The notes beneath the pieces are model-generated. The model saw nothing but the letters and a program-made list of their open reading frames with translations, searched no databases and had not been told where the DNA came from. Source: Saprospiraceae bacterium (GTDB lineage Bacteria; Bacteroidota; Bacteroidia; Chitinophagales; Saprospiraceae). Taken from it: DNA of 64,000 bases. The position numbers were made by a program, and so were the translations under genes. Location of the stretch: the NCBI GenBank assembly GCA_027488135.1, contig JAIYCH010000056.1, positions 1-64,000 of the forward strand, in the 5' to 3' direction. Positions 25,939 to 36,158 of the stretch are shown one piece after another; position 1 is the stretch's first letter; every line of letters begins with the position of its first letter.

Positions 25939-26855
25939 GAGGATAAATATTGATTTAAATAATTTCTTGCCGTTTTAATCGCTGTTAAAACATCTTTTTC
26001 ATTTGCTTCGAAAGCTTTGTCTTCTACTTCAATACACACTGGACCCCGGTATCCAATATCAGTCAATGCGGAGAAAAATTTTCCCCAGTTTACATCGCCA
26101 TAACCGGGGATTTTTGGAGAACTATAAAAATTAGGTGGAGACATAATGCCTACCTTATCCAGTTTATTTTTATATAATTTAACATCTTTCAGGTGGATAT
26201 GATGCAATCTATCCTTAAAATCATATAAAGGTTGAATATAATCCATTTGTTGCCATATAAAATGCGATGGATCGAAATTTAACCCAAATAACGGTGTAGG
26301 AAAACAATCGAACATTTTCTCCCAGATTTGAGGATTTATAGCCATATTTTTTCCCCCTGGCCATTCATCGTAGGTAAAAATCATTGGACAATTTTCAATG
26401 CCAATTTTTATGCCATTTGCCTGGGCAACGTCTATAATAGGTGCCCATTCGGTGGCGAATAATTTAAAATTTTCTTCTAAGTTTACATATTGATTTCTTC
26501 CAATAAAGGTATTCACTACGGGTATGTCAAGTGCAGCAGCAGCTTTAATAATCTTTTTTATATGTTCCTGGAAATACTTGCGTTTTTCTTCATCCTCATC
26601 CAATGGATTTGGATAATAACCCAAACCTGATATGCTTACGTTATGGTCATTTAACAAGGCCTTAATCTCTTTTATTTTTGACGCATTCAGATTATCAATA
26701 TCGATATGTGTTACACCTGCATATCTTCTCTCCGATTTACCCAAGGGCCAGCACATGACCTCTATACAGGAAAATTTTTCTTCGGCAGCAAAATGGACTA
26801 ATTTTTCCAATGAGTAATCAGGTAAAATAGCGGAAACAAATCCTAAATCTAACAT
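25935..26855 (-). CDS. Sugar phosphate isomerase/epimerase-type TIM barrel protein
   Basis: A 306-residue protein of the xylose isomerase-like (AP endonuclease 2) superfamily. Metal-binding residues are expected in IGIENCPMIFTYDEW, NFDPSHFIWQ, HIHLKDVK and VCIEVEDKAFE, in the family's order (E, D/H, H, E). It is cytoplasmic. Relatives interconvert sugars or inositols (IolE/IolI-like); the substrate is not predictable. The gene follows the MFS transporter by 29 bp in the same direction, a common Bacteroidota pairing for uptake and isomerisation of one sugar. It overlaps the PspC start by ATGA. Confidence 0.9.
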   Translation of the reverse strand: MLDLGFVSAILPDYSLEKLVHFAAEEKFSCIEVMCWPLGKSERRYAGVTHIDIDNLNASKIKEIKALLNDHNVSISGLGYYPNPLDEDEEKRKYFQEHIKKIIKAAAALDIPVVNTFIGRNQYVNLEENFKLFATEWAPIIDVAQANGIKIGIENCPMIFTYDEWPGGKNMAINPQIWEKMFDCFPTPLFGLNFDPSHFIWQQMDYIQPLYDFKDRLHHIHLKDVKLYKNKLDKVGIMSPPNFYSSPKIPGYGDVNWGKFFSALTDIGYRGPVCIEVEDKAFEANEKDVLTAIKTARNYLNQYLSS

Positions 26856-26884
26856 AAGGTAAAAGACGTTTTAAGGATAAAAAA

Positions 26885-28099
26885 TCAAATTTTTTCCTGT
26901 TTGAAAAAAAACATAAATAATAAAAGGACAAGGGAAGCGATGCCAGCGGGAACTAACCAAACATTTGTCCAATTTGTTACATTGGATAAAGTATTCATGT
27001 CCTTTACATACCCCGCAATTAAATTGCCTAATAACATACCAATACCATAAGTGGCCAGAGTAATCAAACCCTGTGCCTGTGCTTTTATAGCTGTTCCAGC
27101 TTTTTTATCGATATAAATTTGTCCGCTGACAAAGAAAAAATCGTAACAAACGCCATGTAATAAAATAGCTAGGTATAGCATCCAAGGGGTGTTATCAGCT
27201 GTACCGTAACCAAAAAACAGGAATCGAATAACCCAGGCTAATAAACCGATGATAAATATATTTTTTAATCCCCATTTGCGATAGGCAAATGGTAACATCA
27301 GTAGAAAGACAATTTCTGAAACCTGCCCGAGGGACATTTTATTTTCAATGGCAAAGCTATCGGCATTAATACTTGGAAATGCTAATATATAAGCATCTGT
27401 TAAAGATGGGTTTGCCCAGGTATAGTAAAAAGCTAACGGAATACAAATGAGTACGGAGGATATAAAAAACAGGGTAAATGATTTTGATTTAAACAAAACA
27501 AAAGCATCTTTTCCTATTAATTGGGAGTAGGAAAAAGGCTCTTTAGATTTGCCGGGAGGAGTATGGGGCAGGAAAAATGAGAAAACGCCCAATATTAAAG
27601 ATAATAATAAGGCCAATTGGAAAATGGTAGCTTTATCTCCCCATCCATACCAGCCTACAACGTTTACTATGACAATCCAGGCGATGGTTCCAAATACACG
27701 GATTGGGGGAAACTCAATTTCTGGATTTGCCATCTGCCTCATCGCTATGGAGGTGGTTAATGATATCGCTGGCGTGAAGGTTAGACAATAGAGTAGTAGC
27801 ACCCAAATAAAAGTACTCGGGTCTTCTATATTAATTAGCCAGAATAAAATGGCCGCACCCATCAAACTTAAAATGCCCAGCAACCGTTGCGCCGCAATAT
27901 ATCTATCAGCTAACATACCTACTAAAAAAGGAGAGGCAATCATGGCAATGGAAAACATGGCATAGGCATTTCCTACTTGAACTCCACTTGCTGCTAATTG
28001 ATTGCTGAGATATTTACTCATTTGCCCATACCAGGATCCCCAAATACAGTACAGTAAAAACATCATGATGGAGAGGGCTATTTTTGTTTTCCAAGACAT
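26885..28099 (-). CDS. MFS transporter, nucleoside/sugar permease type
   Basis: A 404-residue protein with about 12 membrane helices. The N-terminal MMFLLYCIWGSWYGQMSKYLS, the FLVGMLADRYIAAQRLLG loop (A-type motif) and the GLITLATYGIGMLLGNLIAGYVK helix resemble the NupG-like nucleoside:H+ symporter branch common in Bacteroidota sugar operons. It is the first gene of the minus-strand operon with the isomerase-like protein and PspC. Upstream to 28250 I find only a weak -7-like TATATTG (28143-28137). Confidence 0.88.
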   Translation of the reverse strand: MSWKTKIALSIMMFLLYCIWGSWYGQMSKYLSNQLAASGVQVGNAYAMFSIAMIASPFLVGMLADRYIAAQRLLGILSLMGAAILFWLINIEDPSTFIWVLLLYCLTFTPAISLTTSIAMRQMANPEIEFPPIRVFGTIAWIVIVNVVGWYGWGDKATIFQLALLLSLILGVFSFFLPHTPPGKSKEPFSYSQLIGKDAFVLFKSKSFTLFFISSVLICIPLAFYYTWANPSLTDAYILAFPSINADSFAIENKMSLGQVSEIVFLLMLPFAYRKWGLKNIFIIGLLAWVIRFLFFGYGTADNTPWMLYLAILLHGVCYDFFFVSGQIYIDKKAGTAIKAQAQGLITLATYGIGMLLGNLIAGYVKDMNTLSNVTNWTNVWLVPAGIASLVLLLFMFFFKQEKI

Positions 28100-28249
28100 T
28101 TTTTTTACTTTAAGGTGTTTTTTATTAAATACCTTTCAATATAGGTAATTTTTAAAAATTTAATTTAAACTTTTTAAAGTTATCTCGAATTTAAGTACAC
28201 ATTTGTTAAACAAAAAAGCTAAATCTTTCATTTATAATAAAAAAAACAC

Positions 28250-28801
28250 ATGAAATTAACCTCATTTTTTCATCTCTTCCTCTTTCTTTGTATAGGAACA
28301 GTGGGAACAGCTCAAACTAGCATGTCCAATTCAATTCATTCTTTTACCGTAAACTCATTGGAAGGTGAACCCATTCCGTTGTCCAATTATAAGGGTAAAA
28401 TGATTCTTGTCGTAAATACAGCATCTAAGTGTGGATATACTCCTCAGTTTGCCGGATTGCAGGAACTATACAGTAAATATCAGGATAAACTGGTTATCAT
28501 TGGTTTTCCTTGTAACCAGTTTATGAGTCAAGATCCAGGATCAGCGACAGAAATCAAAGAATTTTGTGAGAAAAATTACGGTGTGAGTTTTCCAATGGCT
28601 GAAAAAATTGACGTTAAAGGAGATAATATGGCGCCAATCTATGCCTGGCTTACACAGAAAGAGAAAAATGGAGTATTGGATGCTAAAATTGCCTGGAATT
28701 TTAATAAATTCTTAATAGATGGTGATGGAAAATTAGTAGCTTATTTTCCAAGTAGTGTGAAACCTCTTAGCGAAGATATTCTGAAATATATCAATAAGTA
28801 A
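28250..28801 (+). CDS. Glutathione peroxidase family protein (thiol type), exported
   Basis: A 183-residue exported peroxidase. A signal peptide ends in GTAQ (residues 1-22). The active-site cysteine C61 is in NTASKCGYTPQ, where animal enzymes have selenocysteine. The second signature FPCNQF and the W of IAWNFNKFL complete the catalytic set. The cysteine form usually takes electrons from thioredoxin rather than glutathione. It is monocistronic and followed by a strong bidirectional terminator. Confidence 0.94.
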   Translation: MKLTSFFHLFLFLCIGTVGTAQTSMSNSIHSFTVNSLEGEPIPLSNYKGKMILVVNTASKCGYTPQFAGLQELYSKYQDKLVIIGFPCNQFMSQDPGSATEIKEFCEKNYGVSFPMAEKIDVKGDNMAPIYAWLTQKEKNGVLDAKIAWNFNKFLIDGDGKLVAYFPSSVKPLSEDILKYINK

Positions 28802-28804
28802 TGA

Positions 28805-28836
28805 ATAAAAGGGGGCAGCAAGCCCCCTTTTATTTT
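28805..28836. terminator. Bidirectional intrinsic terminator
   Basis: A perfect 12-bp stem (28805-28816 with 28822-28833), loop AGCAA, with T-rich sequence on both sides. It serves the glutathione peroxidase gene (+) and the convergent membrane protein operon (-). Confidence 0.85.
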
Positions 28837-29311
28837 AGAACGGCAATGTAGGGTAGGGTACAAAATGAGAGGCTAAACGAGTTATCGCGGGAGCCAATAC
28901 AAAACTTAGCACCAATATAATAATAGCATGTACTAAAGCAATTTCTATATTATTTTTCCTTAATTCATTTAATTCTGACTCTGGTGTTAGAAATCCTGTA
29001 ATAAAAAAGGTAATTCTAAAGAGAACATAAGAAAAAATCCACATTCCGGCAAAGAAAAGCAGGGCAAAACCTATGGCTTTAGTCCATTCGTTTTGACTAA
29101 TTAAAAATCGCATGGCATCAGAACTTGTGTCTGATATGTGATTTAGATTAATACCCGCGGCAAGCAATGAAGAGCCAAAAACAATCAGTATGGCAGCATT
29201 TTTTTCTTCCAAATATTTATCGAAGAAATTTGATTGTACCCTGGCAAAGGTGAAAAGGTAAAAAATTGATAGTATGGTTAAGGTGCCTAAATCCATCCAT
29301 TCGTTTAGCAT
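28835..29311 (-). CDS. Four-helix membrane protein of unknown function
   Basis: A 158-residue inner-membrane protein with about four hydrophobic helices (near 10-25, 40-57, 80-105 and 128-145). The layout and the -SSLLAAGINLN- and -AIIILVLSFVLAPAI- helices recall DUF350-type proteins, but I would not assign it with confidence. It is the last gene of the minus-strand run, 11 bp after the transglutaminase-like gene, and may work with it. Confidence 0.65.
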   Translation of the reverse strand: MLNEWMDLGTLTILSIFYLFTFARVQSNFFDKYLEEKNAAILIVFGSSLLAAGINLNHISDTSSDAMRFLISQNEWTKAIGFALLFFAGMWIFSYVLFRITFFITGFLTPESELNELRKNNIEIALVHAIIILVLSFVLAPAITRLASHFVPYPTLPF

Positions 29312-29322
29312 GATTCTTTATT

Positions 29323-30159
29323 TTAAGGTAATACAATATCCCATTTACTCAAATTTACGTCTGGATTTACGCCAAGACCCCAGTCTTTACCCGTAAGTTC
29401 CCATACATAATATTTTTTCCCCCTTTGGTCTTTAATATGAGCTGACCCAGCCTCTGGGTTTTTTGGCAAATGAACAGCGAGCATAGAATGTTCTTCTCCA
29501 TTTATTACTACCGCGTCAAAGCCTAAATTTTTTAATACAGCATAAGCAAAAACGGTTCTTGTATCGCAATCACCTGCTTCATGATAAAGAAATTCCATGG
29601 GGGAATACACGCCAAAGGGTTGAATATTTCCACAGCATCCCTGTCCGCTTTCCAATGGGGCACAGTTGTTTATGTATTTGACGCCATTTAAGACATAAGG
29701 ACAATTTTCATTGATAATCAGAGTATAGGGGATAGCCTGAATACTTGATATAATTAAATTTAAGGCGCCCATATAATCCAGATTAGCCTCATCAATTATA
29801 TTTTTATAACCTGATGCCAGTTCACTGGTTGGAAATTCAACGGCGCTTAACAGTTGTTCGTAAATAAATTTACAATAGTCAATATCTGAAAGTTCATATT
29901 CCGGATAGCCAATATTTTCGCGCGTGGAAACACTTTCAATGTACAATTCCTGACAAACGGGAAAAGTAATTTCATAATTATTTCCATCTAAAGAATTCCA
30001 TGCCCATTGTTTATCCAATGATTTACAACCTGTTGTCTCATTATAAGGAATATCCTCAGGAATGGGTGGTCTCACAACCGTTTCATCCACGGCCTCTTCC
30101 CCACTCAAAAGGAGGTAGATGAGGTAACCTAAGAAAATCCAAAAAAGTAACTTTTTCAT
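29323..30159 (-). CDS. Transglutaminase-like cysteine protein
   Basis: A 278-residue membrane-anchored protein. Residues 1-20 form an N-terminal anchor. An unrecognised region of about 160 residues follows, with paired cysteines (C45, C69, CAPLE, GQGCC). The C-terminal core is transglutaminase-like, with C198 in AGDCDTR, H224 in EEHSML and E254/W253 in VWELTG in triad order. Transglutaminase-like bacterial proteins are often proteases or peptide-modifying enzymes. It is predicted to face the periplasm. It lies in the minus-strand run between AlkB and a small membrane protein. Confidence 0.7.
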   Translation of the reverse strand: MKKLLFWIFLGYLIYLLLSGEEAVDETVVRPPIPEDIPYNETTGCKSLDKQWAWNSLDGNNYEITFPVCQELYIESVSTRENIGYPEYELSDIDYCKFIYEQLLSAVEFPTSELASGYKNIIDEANLDYMGALNLIISSIQAIPYTLIINENCPYVLNGVKYINNCAPLESGQGCCGNIQPFGVYSPMEFLYHEAGDCDTRTVFAYAVLKNLGFDAVVINGEEHSMLAVHLPKNPEAGSAHIKDQRGKKYYVWELTGKDWGLGVNPDVNLSKWDIVLP

Positions 30160-30177
30160 CTATTTTTTTTAACATTC

Positions 30178-30762
30178 TTAAACAACCAATCTAAAGGTCA
30201 AATTGATTCTAGGCTCCTTAATTTTAGCTGATTTTGGTAATTCATGCGACCAACTGCTTTGCGTACTTCCTTTCATCAATAAAATGTGTCCACTTTCAAG
30301 CAGTAAAGAAATAATTTCTTTTGTTTTTTTGTGCCGGAATTTGAATATTCTGTCTGCTCCAAAACTTAAGGACGCAATAGTTGGCTGTAATCCAAATTCC
30401 TTATCGTCATCGCTGTGCCATGACATTCCCTCGTTTCCATGATGATATAAATTACATAAACACGAATTATATCTGGCTTGGGTTACTTTTTCAGTAATAT
30501 CCTTGATTGGAAGTAATAATGGATGCCATGGTAATGCGGTCTTCAAAGTTTGGGAATAGGTATATTGAAATGCCTCATCACCGAACCACACCACCTTCCT
30601 GTTTGTCACTATTTTTTTACCAAACATGATCAATTCATCGTGTCTCCAGGGAAAATCAATCAAAAAAGATTTGAAAATAACCTGGCTTTCGTCAAAATTC
30701 CAAAGTCGTTTACTGTAATAAACTTCTCCATCGTAAGGTAAAATATTCGGACTATCAAGCAT
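30178..30762 (-). CDS. alkB: AlkB-type 2-oxoglutarate/Fe(II) dioxygenase
   Basis: A 194-residue nucleic acid demethylase family member, likely removing 1-methyladenine and 3-methylcytosine lesions. It has the iron ligands H116, D118 and H173, the 2-oxoglutarate-binding R185/R191 pair (EPRINLTFR), and the NLYHHGNEGMSWHSDD signature of bacterial and human ALKBH2/3-like enzymes. Its start codon abuts the stop codon of the BNR-repeat gene, so the two are probably cotranscribed although they are functionally unrelated. Confidence 0.92.
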   Translation of the reverse strand: MLDSPNILPYDGEVYYSKRLWNFDESQVIFKSFLIDFPWRHDELIMFGKKIVTNRKVVWFGDEAFQYTYSQTLKTALPWHPLLLPIKDITEKVTQARYNSCLCNLYHHGNEGMSWHSDDDKEFGLQPTIASLSFGADRIFKFRHKKTKEIISLLLESGHILLMKGSTQSSWSHELPKSAKIKEPRINLTFRLVV

Positions 30763-33700
30763 TTAATTCTTTTTGTTGTAAAGATTTATGATACCAATAC
30801 CATTTTCCAATAACAATTTATTAAAAGTAGGTATTTCTATGCCAATGATATTTAATGCATCCTTGTAAGCCGCAGACCATAGCGCATCAAGCCTCTTTTG
30901 TTCTTCCAGGACAGCTTTGGTAACCGCTGGAATATCACTTTCTGCCTGATTCACCAAAAACAAATAATTCCCCGTCATTTTATTTTCAAAATTATCCACG
31001 TCATCATAGGCTTTTGATTTTCGCTGCACCATGTTTTTATCCCATTGGTCGATAGCTTCGATTAATGTATTAGAGGCGGCGAATGTTGGCGAACCACCAA
31101 GTTCTTTTTTTAATAACCAAAGTTGGGTTTGTACTAATTGCTCCTTATATTCATTCATTTGATTTACCGTATTTACCATGGTGGTATAGGTGCTGGATAA
31201 TTGAGTCAACAAAGTATTATAATCCTGGTAAACCTCTGGCGAAACATTAATATGAGGATTTGATAAGATATTCACCTCTTTTGTCCATTTTTCCTTGTTA
31301 AATGCCAATTCGACAATGTATTTCCCGGGCATCACTTTATGACCACGATAACTACCTTCAATATAAACATTTGGAACACCGGGTCTTGAAAAGGTCCTCA
31401 TATCCCAAACAAAACGGTTCAATCCTTTGGATACACCTAATTCCGGTTCTTTTGAAGGACCTCCATCATACCTTAGGAATTGTGACATTTTATCACTGGT
31501 AAATGACCTTACCAATGTATTATTTGAATCATAAATATTCAGTTTTACTTTTTCCAATGGATTAGTACTTTCATCTTGTGGCAGATGATAGTAAATCACC
31601 ACCCCGGTAGAAGGATTGACGCCCTCCTTAAGGTCGGTTCCACTGGCATCATTTCCAGGCTCATTTAATTTACTTCCACCATTCACCTGATAAGTATCTT
31701 CTATAGGATATAGATTCATTTTAGTTGAATCACTGACATTGTAATTTCTGATTACCTCCAAATCATCTAAAATCCAGAAAGAGCGTCCAGAAGTTGCTGC
31801 GATTAAATCACCATGTTTTATCATAAGATCAGTGACAGGCACAACGGGGAAATTCAAGGTAAAAGGCTTCCAACTTGTCCCTCCATTTCTTGAAATATAA
31901 AGGCCTGTTTCTGTTCCTGCGAATAATAATCCCGGTAATTTATCATCTTCACGGACTACCCGGGTATAGGCACCATCTGGAATACCACTGGAAATATTTG
32001 TCCAGGTTTTTCCATAGTTTGTGGTCTTAAACAGATAGGGTTTAAAATCATTAAATTTGTAACGGGTTGCTGCTATGTAAGCAATGGCCTTGTTGTGGGG
32101 TGAAACCTCTATTGCGTTTATTAAACATTCCGTAAGCGTAGGTGGGGTAACATTTTTCCATGTTTTTCCCCCGTCCATGGTCAGATGAACCAATCCGTCA
32201 TCACTACCTGTCCAAATCACTCCTTTTTCATGCTGGGATTCTAGCACATAACTTAAGGTGCCATAATTTTCTGCGCCCACAATCTCATTGGTGTAAGGAC
32301 CACCTCCTTTACCTTGCTTATCTTTATCATTTCTGGTTAAATCGGGAGATACTTCCTCCCAAGATAGGCCCATATCCTTTGTTTTAAGTAAAACCTGAGC
32401 TCCATGGTAGAAGGTTTTAGGTTCATGTTTTGACCATATAATTGGAGCGTTCCAATTATACCTATATTTCATGTATTTTGGTTCGAGAGCCAAATATTGT
32501 ATAGGTGAAGGCATAATATTGGAGCTGGCACCTGCTTTTGTGTCTAATATTTCAATCGTACCTAAGTAACTTCCTCCCATTACAAAACGAGGATTATCAG
32601 GATCAAAGGCTAAAAATGCACTTTCACCTCCTGCTGAACTGGACCAATCTTTTGTGCTAATTCCATAATTTCCTAATGATCGAGAGGCAATGGAAACGGA
32701 AGTATTGTCTTGTTGTCCACCATAAACTCTATATGGGAACTGATTATCAACGTTTATCCTATACATTTGGGCCGTAGGCATATTTTGCTGTTCCGTCCAG
32801 TTTTCACCTCTGTCGAAGGTAATAGATGCACCGCCATCGTCGGCGATAACCATGTTCTTTGAATTTTTGGGATTAATCCAAAGATCATGATGATCACCAT
32901 GAGAGGTGTTTAAAATTTCCCATGTTTTGCCGCCATCGATAGACCTTAAGGCAGGGGGCCCCAAAACGTACACGGTGTGTTCATCATTTGGATCTGCGAA
33001 AACCTCTATATAGTACCAGGCACGTTGAACGAGTCGGTGGTCACTGCTAATCTTAGACCAGTTTGCCCCTGCATTTTTTGATACAAAAAGTCCTCCTTCC
33101 TCTTTTTCAGTATCGCCTTCGATGAGTGCATAAACAACATCAGAATTTGCACCACTGACAGAAATACCCATTTTACCTTTTCCATCAGGCAGACCTGCAT
33201 GTATCTTAAACCAGGATTCACCACCATCGACCGATTTATACAGACCACTTCCTGGTCCGCCACTGGTAACTTTCCAAGGTGAACGGTTGTGTTCCCACAT
33301 GGAAGCATACATAATCAATGCATTATTTGGATCTATGGAAAGGTCATTGCAACCTGTCCCATTATCTACAAAAAGGGTGTTTTTCCAGGTTTTACCGCCG
33401 TCGGTGCTTTTATAAATACCTCTTTCTGGTGTTGGACCATTTAAAGCGCCTTGAGCAGCCACATATACAATATCAGGATTTGTTGGATGAATGATTATTC
33501 TGGCTATTTGTCTGGTTTTATCTAATCCAATTTTTGTCCAGGTTCTACCTGCGTCAGTTGATTTGTAAACGCCATCACCATAGGAAGTCATAACACCTCT
33601 TGGCGCATGTTCGCCCATTCCACAATATACAATGTTTGGGTCAGATGCAGCAACAGCCACAGCGCCGACGGACCCAGTTTTAAAAAATCCATCGGAAATA

Positions 33701-33960
33701 TTAAACCAATTATGACCTGCATCATTGGTTTTCCATAAGCCACCGCCCGTTGTACCCATATAATAGGTAAGTGGGTCATTTGAAACGCCTGTTGCTGTAA
33801 CAGATCGGCCTCCTCTGAATGGGCCTATGTTTCTCCATTTGACGGGATGGAAATAGTCTTTTTCAACAGTAATAGAAGCTTGCTTACTTTGCTCCTGCGC
33901 GGTAAGAGATAACCCACAAAATGTAATGATTAGGAAAAAAAAGTTAATTTTAAATGACAT
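30763..33960 (-). CDS. Large secreted BNR/sialidase-type beta-propeller protein
   Basis: A 1065-residue exported protein, with its start taken at 33960 because the signal peptide [22 protein letters not shown] begins there. A longer frame to 34011 would add 17 residues without sense. The N-terminal 750 residues hold many Asp-box/BNR-like repeats (for example [16 protein letters not shown] and [14 protein letters not shown]), a sortilin/VPS10-like double propeller. A coiled segment follows near the C-terminus. Such proteins are frequent in Bacteroidota; no enzymatic site is evident, though the propeller fold could bind glycans. It is the first gene of the minus-strand run to 28835. Confidence 0.85.
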   Translation of the reverse strand: MSFKINFFFLIITFCGLSLTAQEQSKQASITVEKDYFHPVKWRNIGPFRGGRSVTATGVSNDPLTYYMGTTGGGLWKTNDAGHNWFNISDGFFKTGSVGAVAVAASDPNIVYCGMGEHAPRGVMTSYGDGVYKSTDAGRTWTKIGLDKTRQIARIIIHPTNPDIVYVAAQGALNGPTPERGIYKSTDGGKTWKNTLFVDNGTGCNDLSIDPNNALIMYASMWEHNRSPWKVTSGGPGSGLYKSVDGGESWFKIHAGLPDGKGKMGISVSGANSDVVYALIEGDTEKEEGGLFVSKNAGANWSKISSDHRLVQRAWYYIEVFADPNDEHTVYVLGPPALRSIDGGKTWEILNTSHGDHHDLWINPKNSKNMVIADDGGASITFDRGENWTEQQNMPTAQMYRINVDNQFPYRVYGGQQDNTSVSIASRSLGNYGISTKDWSSSAGGESAFLAFDPDNPRFVMGGSYLGTIEILDTKAGASSNIMPSPIQYLALEPKYMKYRYNWNAPIIWSKHEPKTFYHGAQVLLKTKDMGLSWEEVSPDLTRNDKDKQGKGGGPYTNEIVGAENYGTLSYVLESQHEKGVIWTGSDDGLVHLTMDGGKTWKNVTPPTLTECLINAIEVSPHNKAIAYIAATRYKFNDFKPYLFKTTNYGKTWTNISSGIPDGAYTRVVREDDKLPGLLFAGTETGLYISRNGGTSWKPFTLNFPVVPVTDLMIKHGDLIAATSGRSFWILDDLEVIRNYNVSDSTKMNLYPIEDTYQVNGGSKLNEPGNDASGTDLKEGVNPSTGVVIYYHLPQDESTNPLEKVKLNIYDSNNTLVRSFTSDKMSQFLRYDGGPSKEPELGVSKGLNRFVWDMRTFSRPGVPNVYIEGSYRGHKVMPGKYIVELAFNKEKWTKEVNILSNPHINVSPEVYQDYNTLLTQLSSTYTTMVNTVNQMNEYKEQLVQTQLWLLKKELGGSPTFAASNTLIEAIDQWDKNMVQRKSKAYDDVDNFENKMTGNYLFLVNQAESDIPAVTKAVLEEQKRLDALWSAAYKDALNIIGIEIPTFNKLLLENGIGIINLYNKKN

Positions 33961-34066
33961 GAATATAAATTTTGGTTTGGTGCATTCAAAAAAAATCAAA
34001 TTAATGAACAATTTAGCGAAAATAAAAATGTAAGTTATCCTTTCAGATGAAAATAATATTTAATAA

Positions 34067-34097
34067 TTAGGATAAGTTAATTTAAATACTATATTTG
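34067..34097 (+). promoter_or_regulatory. Promoter of the secreted protein / SulP-Dab region
   Basis: TATATTTG at 34090-34097 with TTAG at 34067-34070, spacer 19 bp (one mismatch to TTTG). The predicted leader is about 12 nt to the start at 34115. Confidence 0.55.
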
Positions 34098-34114
34098 CAT
34101 AATTAAGCTTTTCT

Positions 34115-34465
34115 ATGTTTGTAATAAGGCGTTTTATTTTTCTTCTTGCTTGCTTCTTGCTCCTTGGCAAAGATGTAACCTACGCCTATTCGTTATCTGA
34201 CAAACTAGAAATTCAATTAAAACAAAAGCAACTCAAAAATGGAGGGGATTTTATACATCCAGTTTCCATTAATGATTCAATTAAACTTTTAATAGTTGAA
34301 AATGAAGAAATTGAAGATGATTTAATATATGATATTTCTGGATCACGTTCATTTTTCCTTCCTCCAACCCAACCAAATAGTAATTTAAAAGCAAATTCCA
34401 GTTTGCTTTTTCCACTTATCATCAATAGGGTAATACTTTTTTGTTCCTTAAAGATTAATTGTTAA
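34115..34465 (+). CDS. Small exported protein of unknown function
   Basis: A 116-residue protein with a signal sequence (RRFIFLLACFLLLGKDVTYA). The mature part (QLKQKQLKNGG, VENEEIEDDLIYDIS) is acidic, followed by FFLPPTQ and a C-terminal hydrophobic stretch (LLFPLIINRVILFCSL) that could be a second membrane segment. I do not recognise a family. It directly precedes the SulP-DabA-DabB genes and has its own promoter, so it may be part of that inorganic-carbon operon. The 88-bp gap to SulP contains two hairpins. Confidence 0.6.
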   Translation: MFVIRRFIFLLACFLLLGKDVTYAYSLSDKLEIQLKQKQLKNGGDFIHPVSINDSIKLLIVENEEIEDDLIYDISGSRSFFLPPTQPNSNLKANSSLLFPLIINRVILFCSLKINC

Positions 34466-34478
34466 ATAAACAACGCGC

Positions 34479-34537
34479 AAGTTTCTCATTGAAACTTCAC
34501 ATAGTGGTTTGTTTTTTAACAACTCTTAAAAAAGAGT
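34479..34537 (+). other. Two consecutive hairpins in the sulP leader
   Basis: Hairpin A is AAGTTTC-TCATT-GAAACTT (34479-34497), a 7-bp perfect stem. Hairpin B is ACTCTT-AAAA-AAGAGT (34522-34537), a 6-bp perfect stem, followed by CTTAATCTTT. Neither has a clean U-run. They may be regulatory leader structures or an inefficient terminator of the 34115 gene. Confidence 0.35.
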
Positions 34538-34553
34538 CTTAATCTTTATTATA

Positions 34554-36143
34554 ATGGATTCCAATAAAAAATCATCCGTATTTAATTATTTCAAAGGAAA
34601 AGAATCTATTCAAAGTACAGATATCGTTTCTGGACTGATTGTTTCCTTATTAGCTCTTCCCCTAAGTTTAGGTATAGCCAAAGCATCAGATTTTCCGCCA
34701 CTTATGGGTTTGATTTCAGCTATTATTGGGGGTATGGTCGTTTCCTTTTTTGCTGGTTCCAAATTAACCATAAAAGGACCTGCTGCAGGTCTGATTGTCA
34801 TCGCTGCCAGTGCAGTGGCCGATTTTGGTGGAGGGGAGAAAGGTTGGCACCTTGCAATGGGCACCATCATAGTAGCTGGTTTCATTCAAATTCTCTTTGG
34901 CGTATTTAAACTTGGAAAATTGGCAAACTTTTTTCCTTTATCTGCTATTCATGGTATGCTTGCTGCCATAGGATTGATAATCATAGCAAAACAAATTCCC
35001 GTTTTATTAAATGTAGATCCACTATTTACAAAAGGTAAAGATCCATTGGAGTTATTGGCATCCATCCCAGAATTTATCTTTTATATGAATCCGAAAGTAG
35101 CCGTGATTGGTGTAATTTCTCTCATCATTTTATTTGTTTGGCCAACTTTAAAAAATCCAATCTTAAGGAAAATTCCTGCCCCCCTTATCATTTTAGCCTT
35201 TTCTATTCCTGCTGGAATCTTTCTGGATTTTAAAAATTCAGCTCCTTCTTACACCTTAGTTCATATAGGTAATTTTATAGATAGCTTACAGATGAATGCC
35301 GATTTTTCAGGATTAAGCCAAACAGGTATTTTTATTAAATACGTTATTATGTTTGCGTTAGTAGGAACCTTAGAATCTTTGTTAACTGTTAAAGCCATTG
35401 ATATTCTTGATCCCGCAAAACAAAAATCAAATACAAATAAGGATTTGATAGCCATTGGTATAGGAAATATAATTAGTGGAATTTTGGGTGGTCTTCCGAT
35501 GATTTCTGAGGTGGCAAGAAGTTCTAATAATCTATACAATGGGGGAAAAACAAGATGGGCTAATTTTTTTCATGGCTTTTTTATTTTGATTTTCCTTTTA
35601 CTTGCCGTTCCACTCCTTGAGATGATCCCTAATACAGCCTTAGCGGCCATGTTGATTACCGTTGGGTTTAAACTGGCTCATCCCATGGAATTTGTTCACA
35701 TATTTAAAATTGGTAAAGAACAATTAGCTATTTTCCTGGTAACTATATTTTTTACTTTATTCGAAGATTTATTGGTGGGCATCGCCGCTGGTATAGCCTT
35801 AAAATTGGTTATACATTTATTTAATGGTGCCAAATTTAAAAGTTTGTTTAAGGCGACTATCAGAGTAGTAGATGAAGAATTCGGCCCCAGATTAATTATT
35901 GAACAATGCGCTGTTTTTTCAAATTGGCTTGGATTAAAAAAGATTCTGGATGAACTACCTCAAAAGGAAGTTATTTCTATTGATTTTTCAGAACTGAGTT
36001 TAGTCGATCATTCCGTGTTGGAAAACCTCCATCATTTTAAGGACGATTATGAAAGTTCAGGCGGTAAGGTTCAATTTCAGGGATTAGAGCAGTTAAATCA
36101 AATGTCTAATCATCCGTTGGCCGCGAGAAGACTAAAATCCTAA
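34554..36143 (+). CDS. SulP-family inorganic anion transporter
   Basis: A 529-residue protein. About 12 membrane helices run from residue 25 to 420, with the SulP hallmarks DIVSGLIVSLLALPLSLGIAKASD (segment 1) and NTALAAMLITVGFKLAHP, followed by a C-terminal STAS domain (about 430-529, VISIDFSELSLVDHSVLENL). SulP proteins move bicarbonate, sulfate, chloride or organic anions. Placement 15 bp upstream of dabA argues that this one carries bicarbonate, or exchanges it, in the inorganic-carbon system. That assignment is inference from context. Confidence 0.9.
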   Translation: MDSNKKSSVFNYFKGKESIQSTDIVSGLIVSLLALPLSLGIAKASDFPPLMGLISAIIGGMVVSFFAGSKLTIKGPAAGLIVIAASAVADFGGGEKGWHLAMGTIIVAGFIQILFGVFKLGKLANFFPLSAIHGMLAAIGLIIIAKQIPVLLNVDPLFTKGKDPLELLASIPEFIFYMNPKVAVIGVISLIILFVWPTLKNPILRKIPAPLIILAFSIPAGIFLDFKNSAPSYTLVHIGNFIDSLQMNADFSGLSQTGIFIKYVIMFALVGTLESLLTVKAIDILDPAKQKSNTNKDLIAIGIGNIISGILGGLPMISEVARSSNNLYNGGKTRWANFFHGFFILIFLLLAVPLLEMIPNTALAAMLITVGFKLAHPMEFVHIFKIGKEQLAIFLVTIFFTLFEDLLVGIAAGIALKLVIHLFNGAKFKSLFKATIRVVDEEFGPRLIIEQCAVFSNWLGLKKILDELPQKEVISIDFSELSLVDHSVLENLHHFKDDYESSGGKVQFQGLEQLNQMSNHPLAARRLKS

Positions 36144-36158
36144 TTTAAACTGGAGAAA

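Noticed and set aside
34540-34553. Promoter of sulP in the hairpin leader
   Set aside because: No TAnnTTTG with a correctly spaced -33 element was found; the nearest TTTG is 28 bp from the best -7-like sequence.
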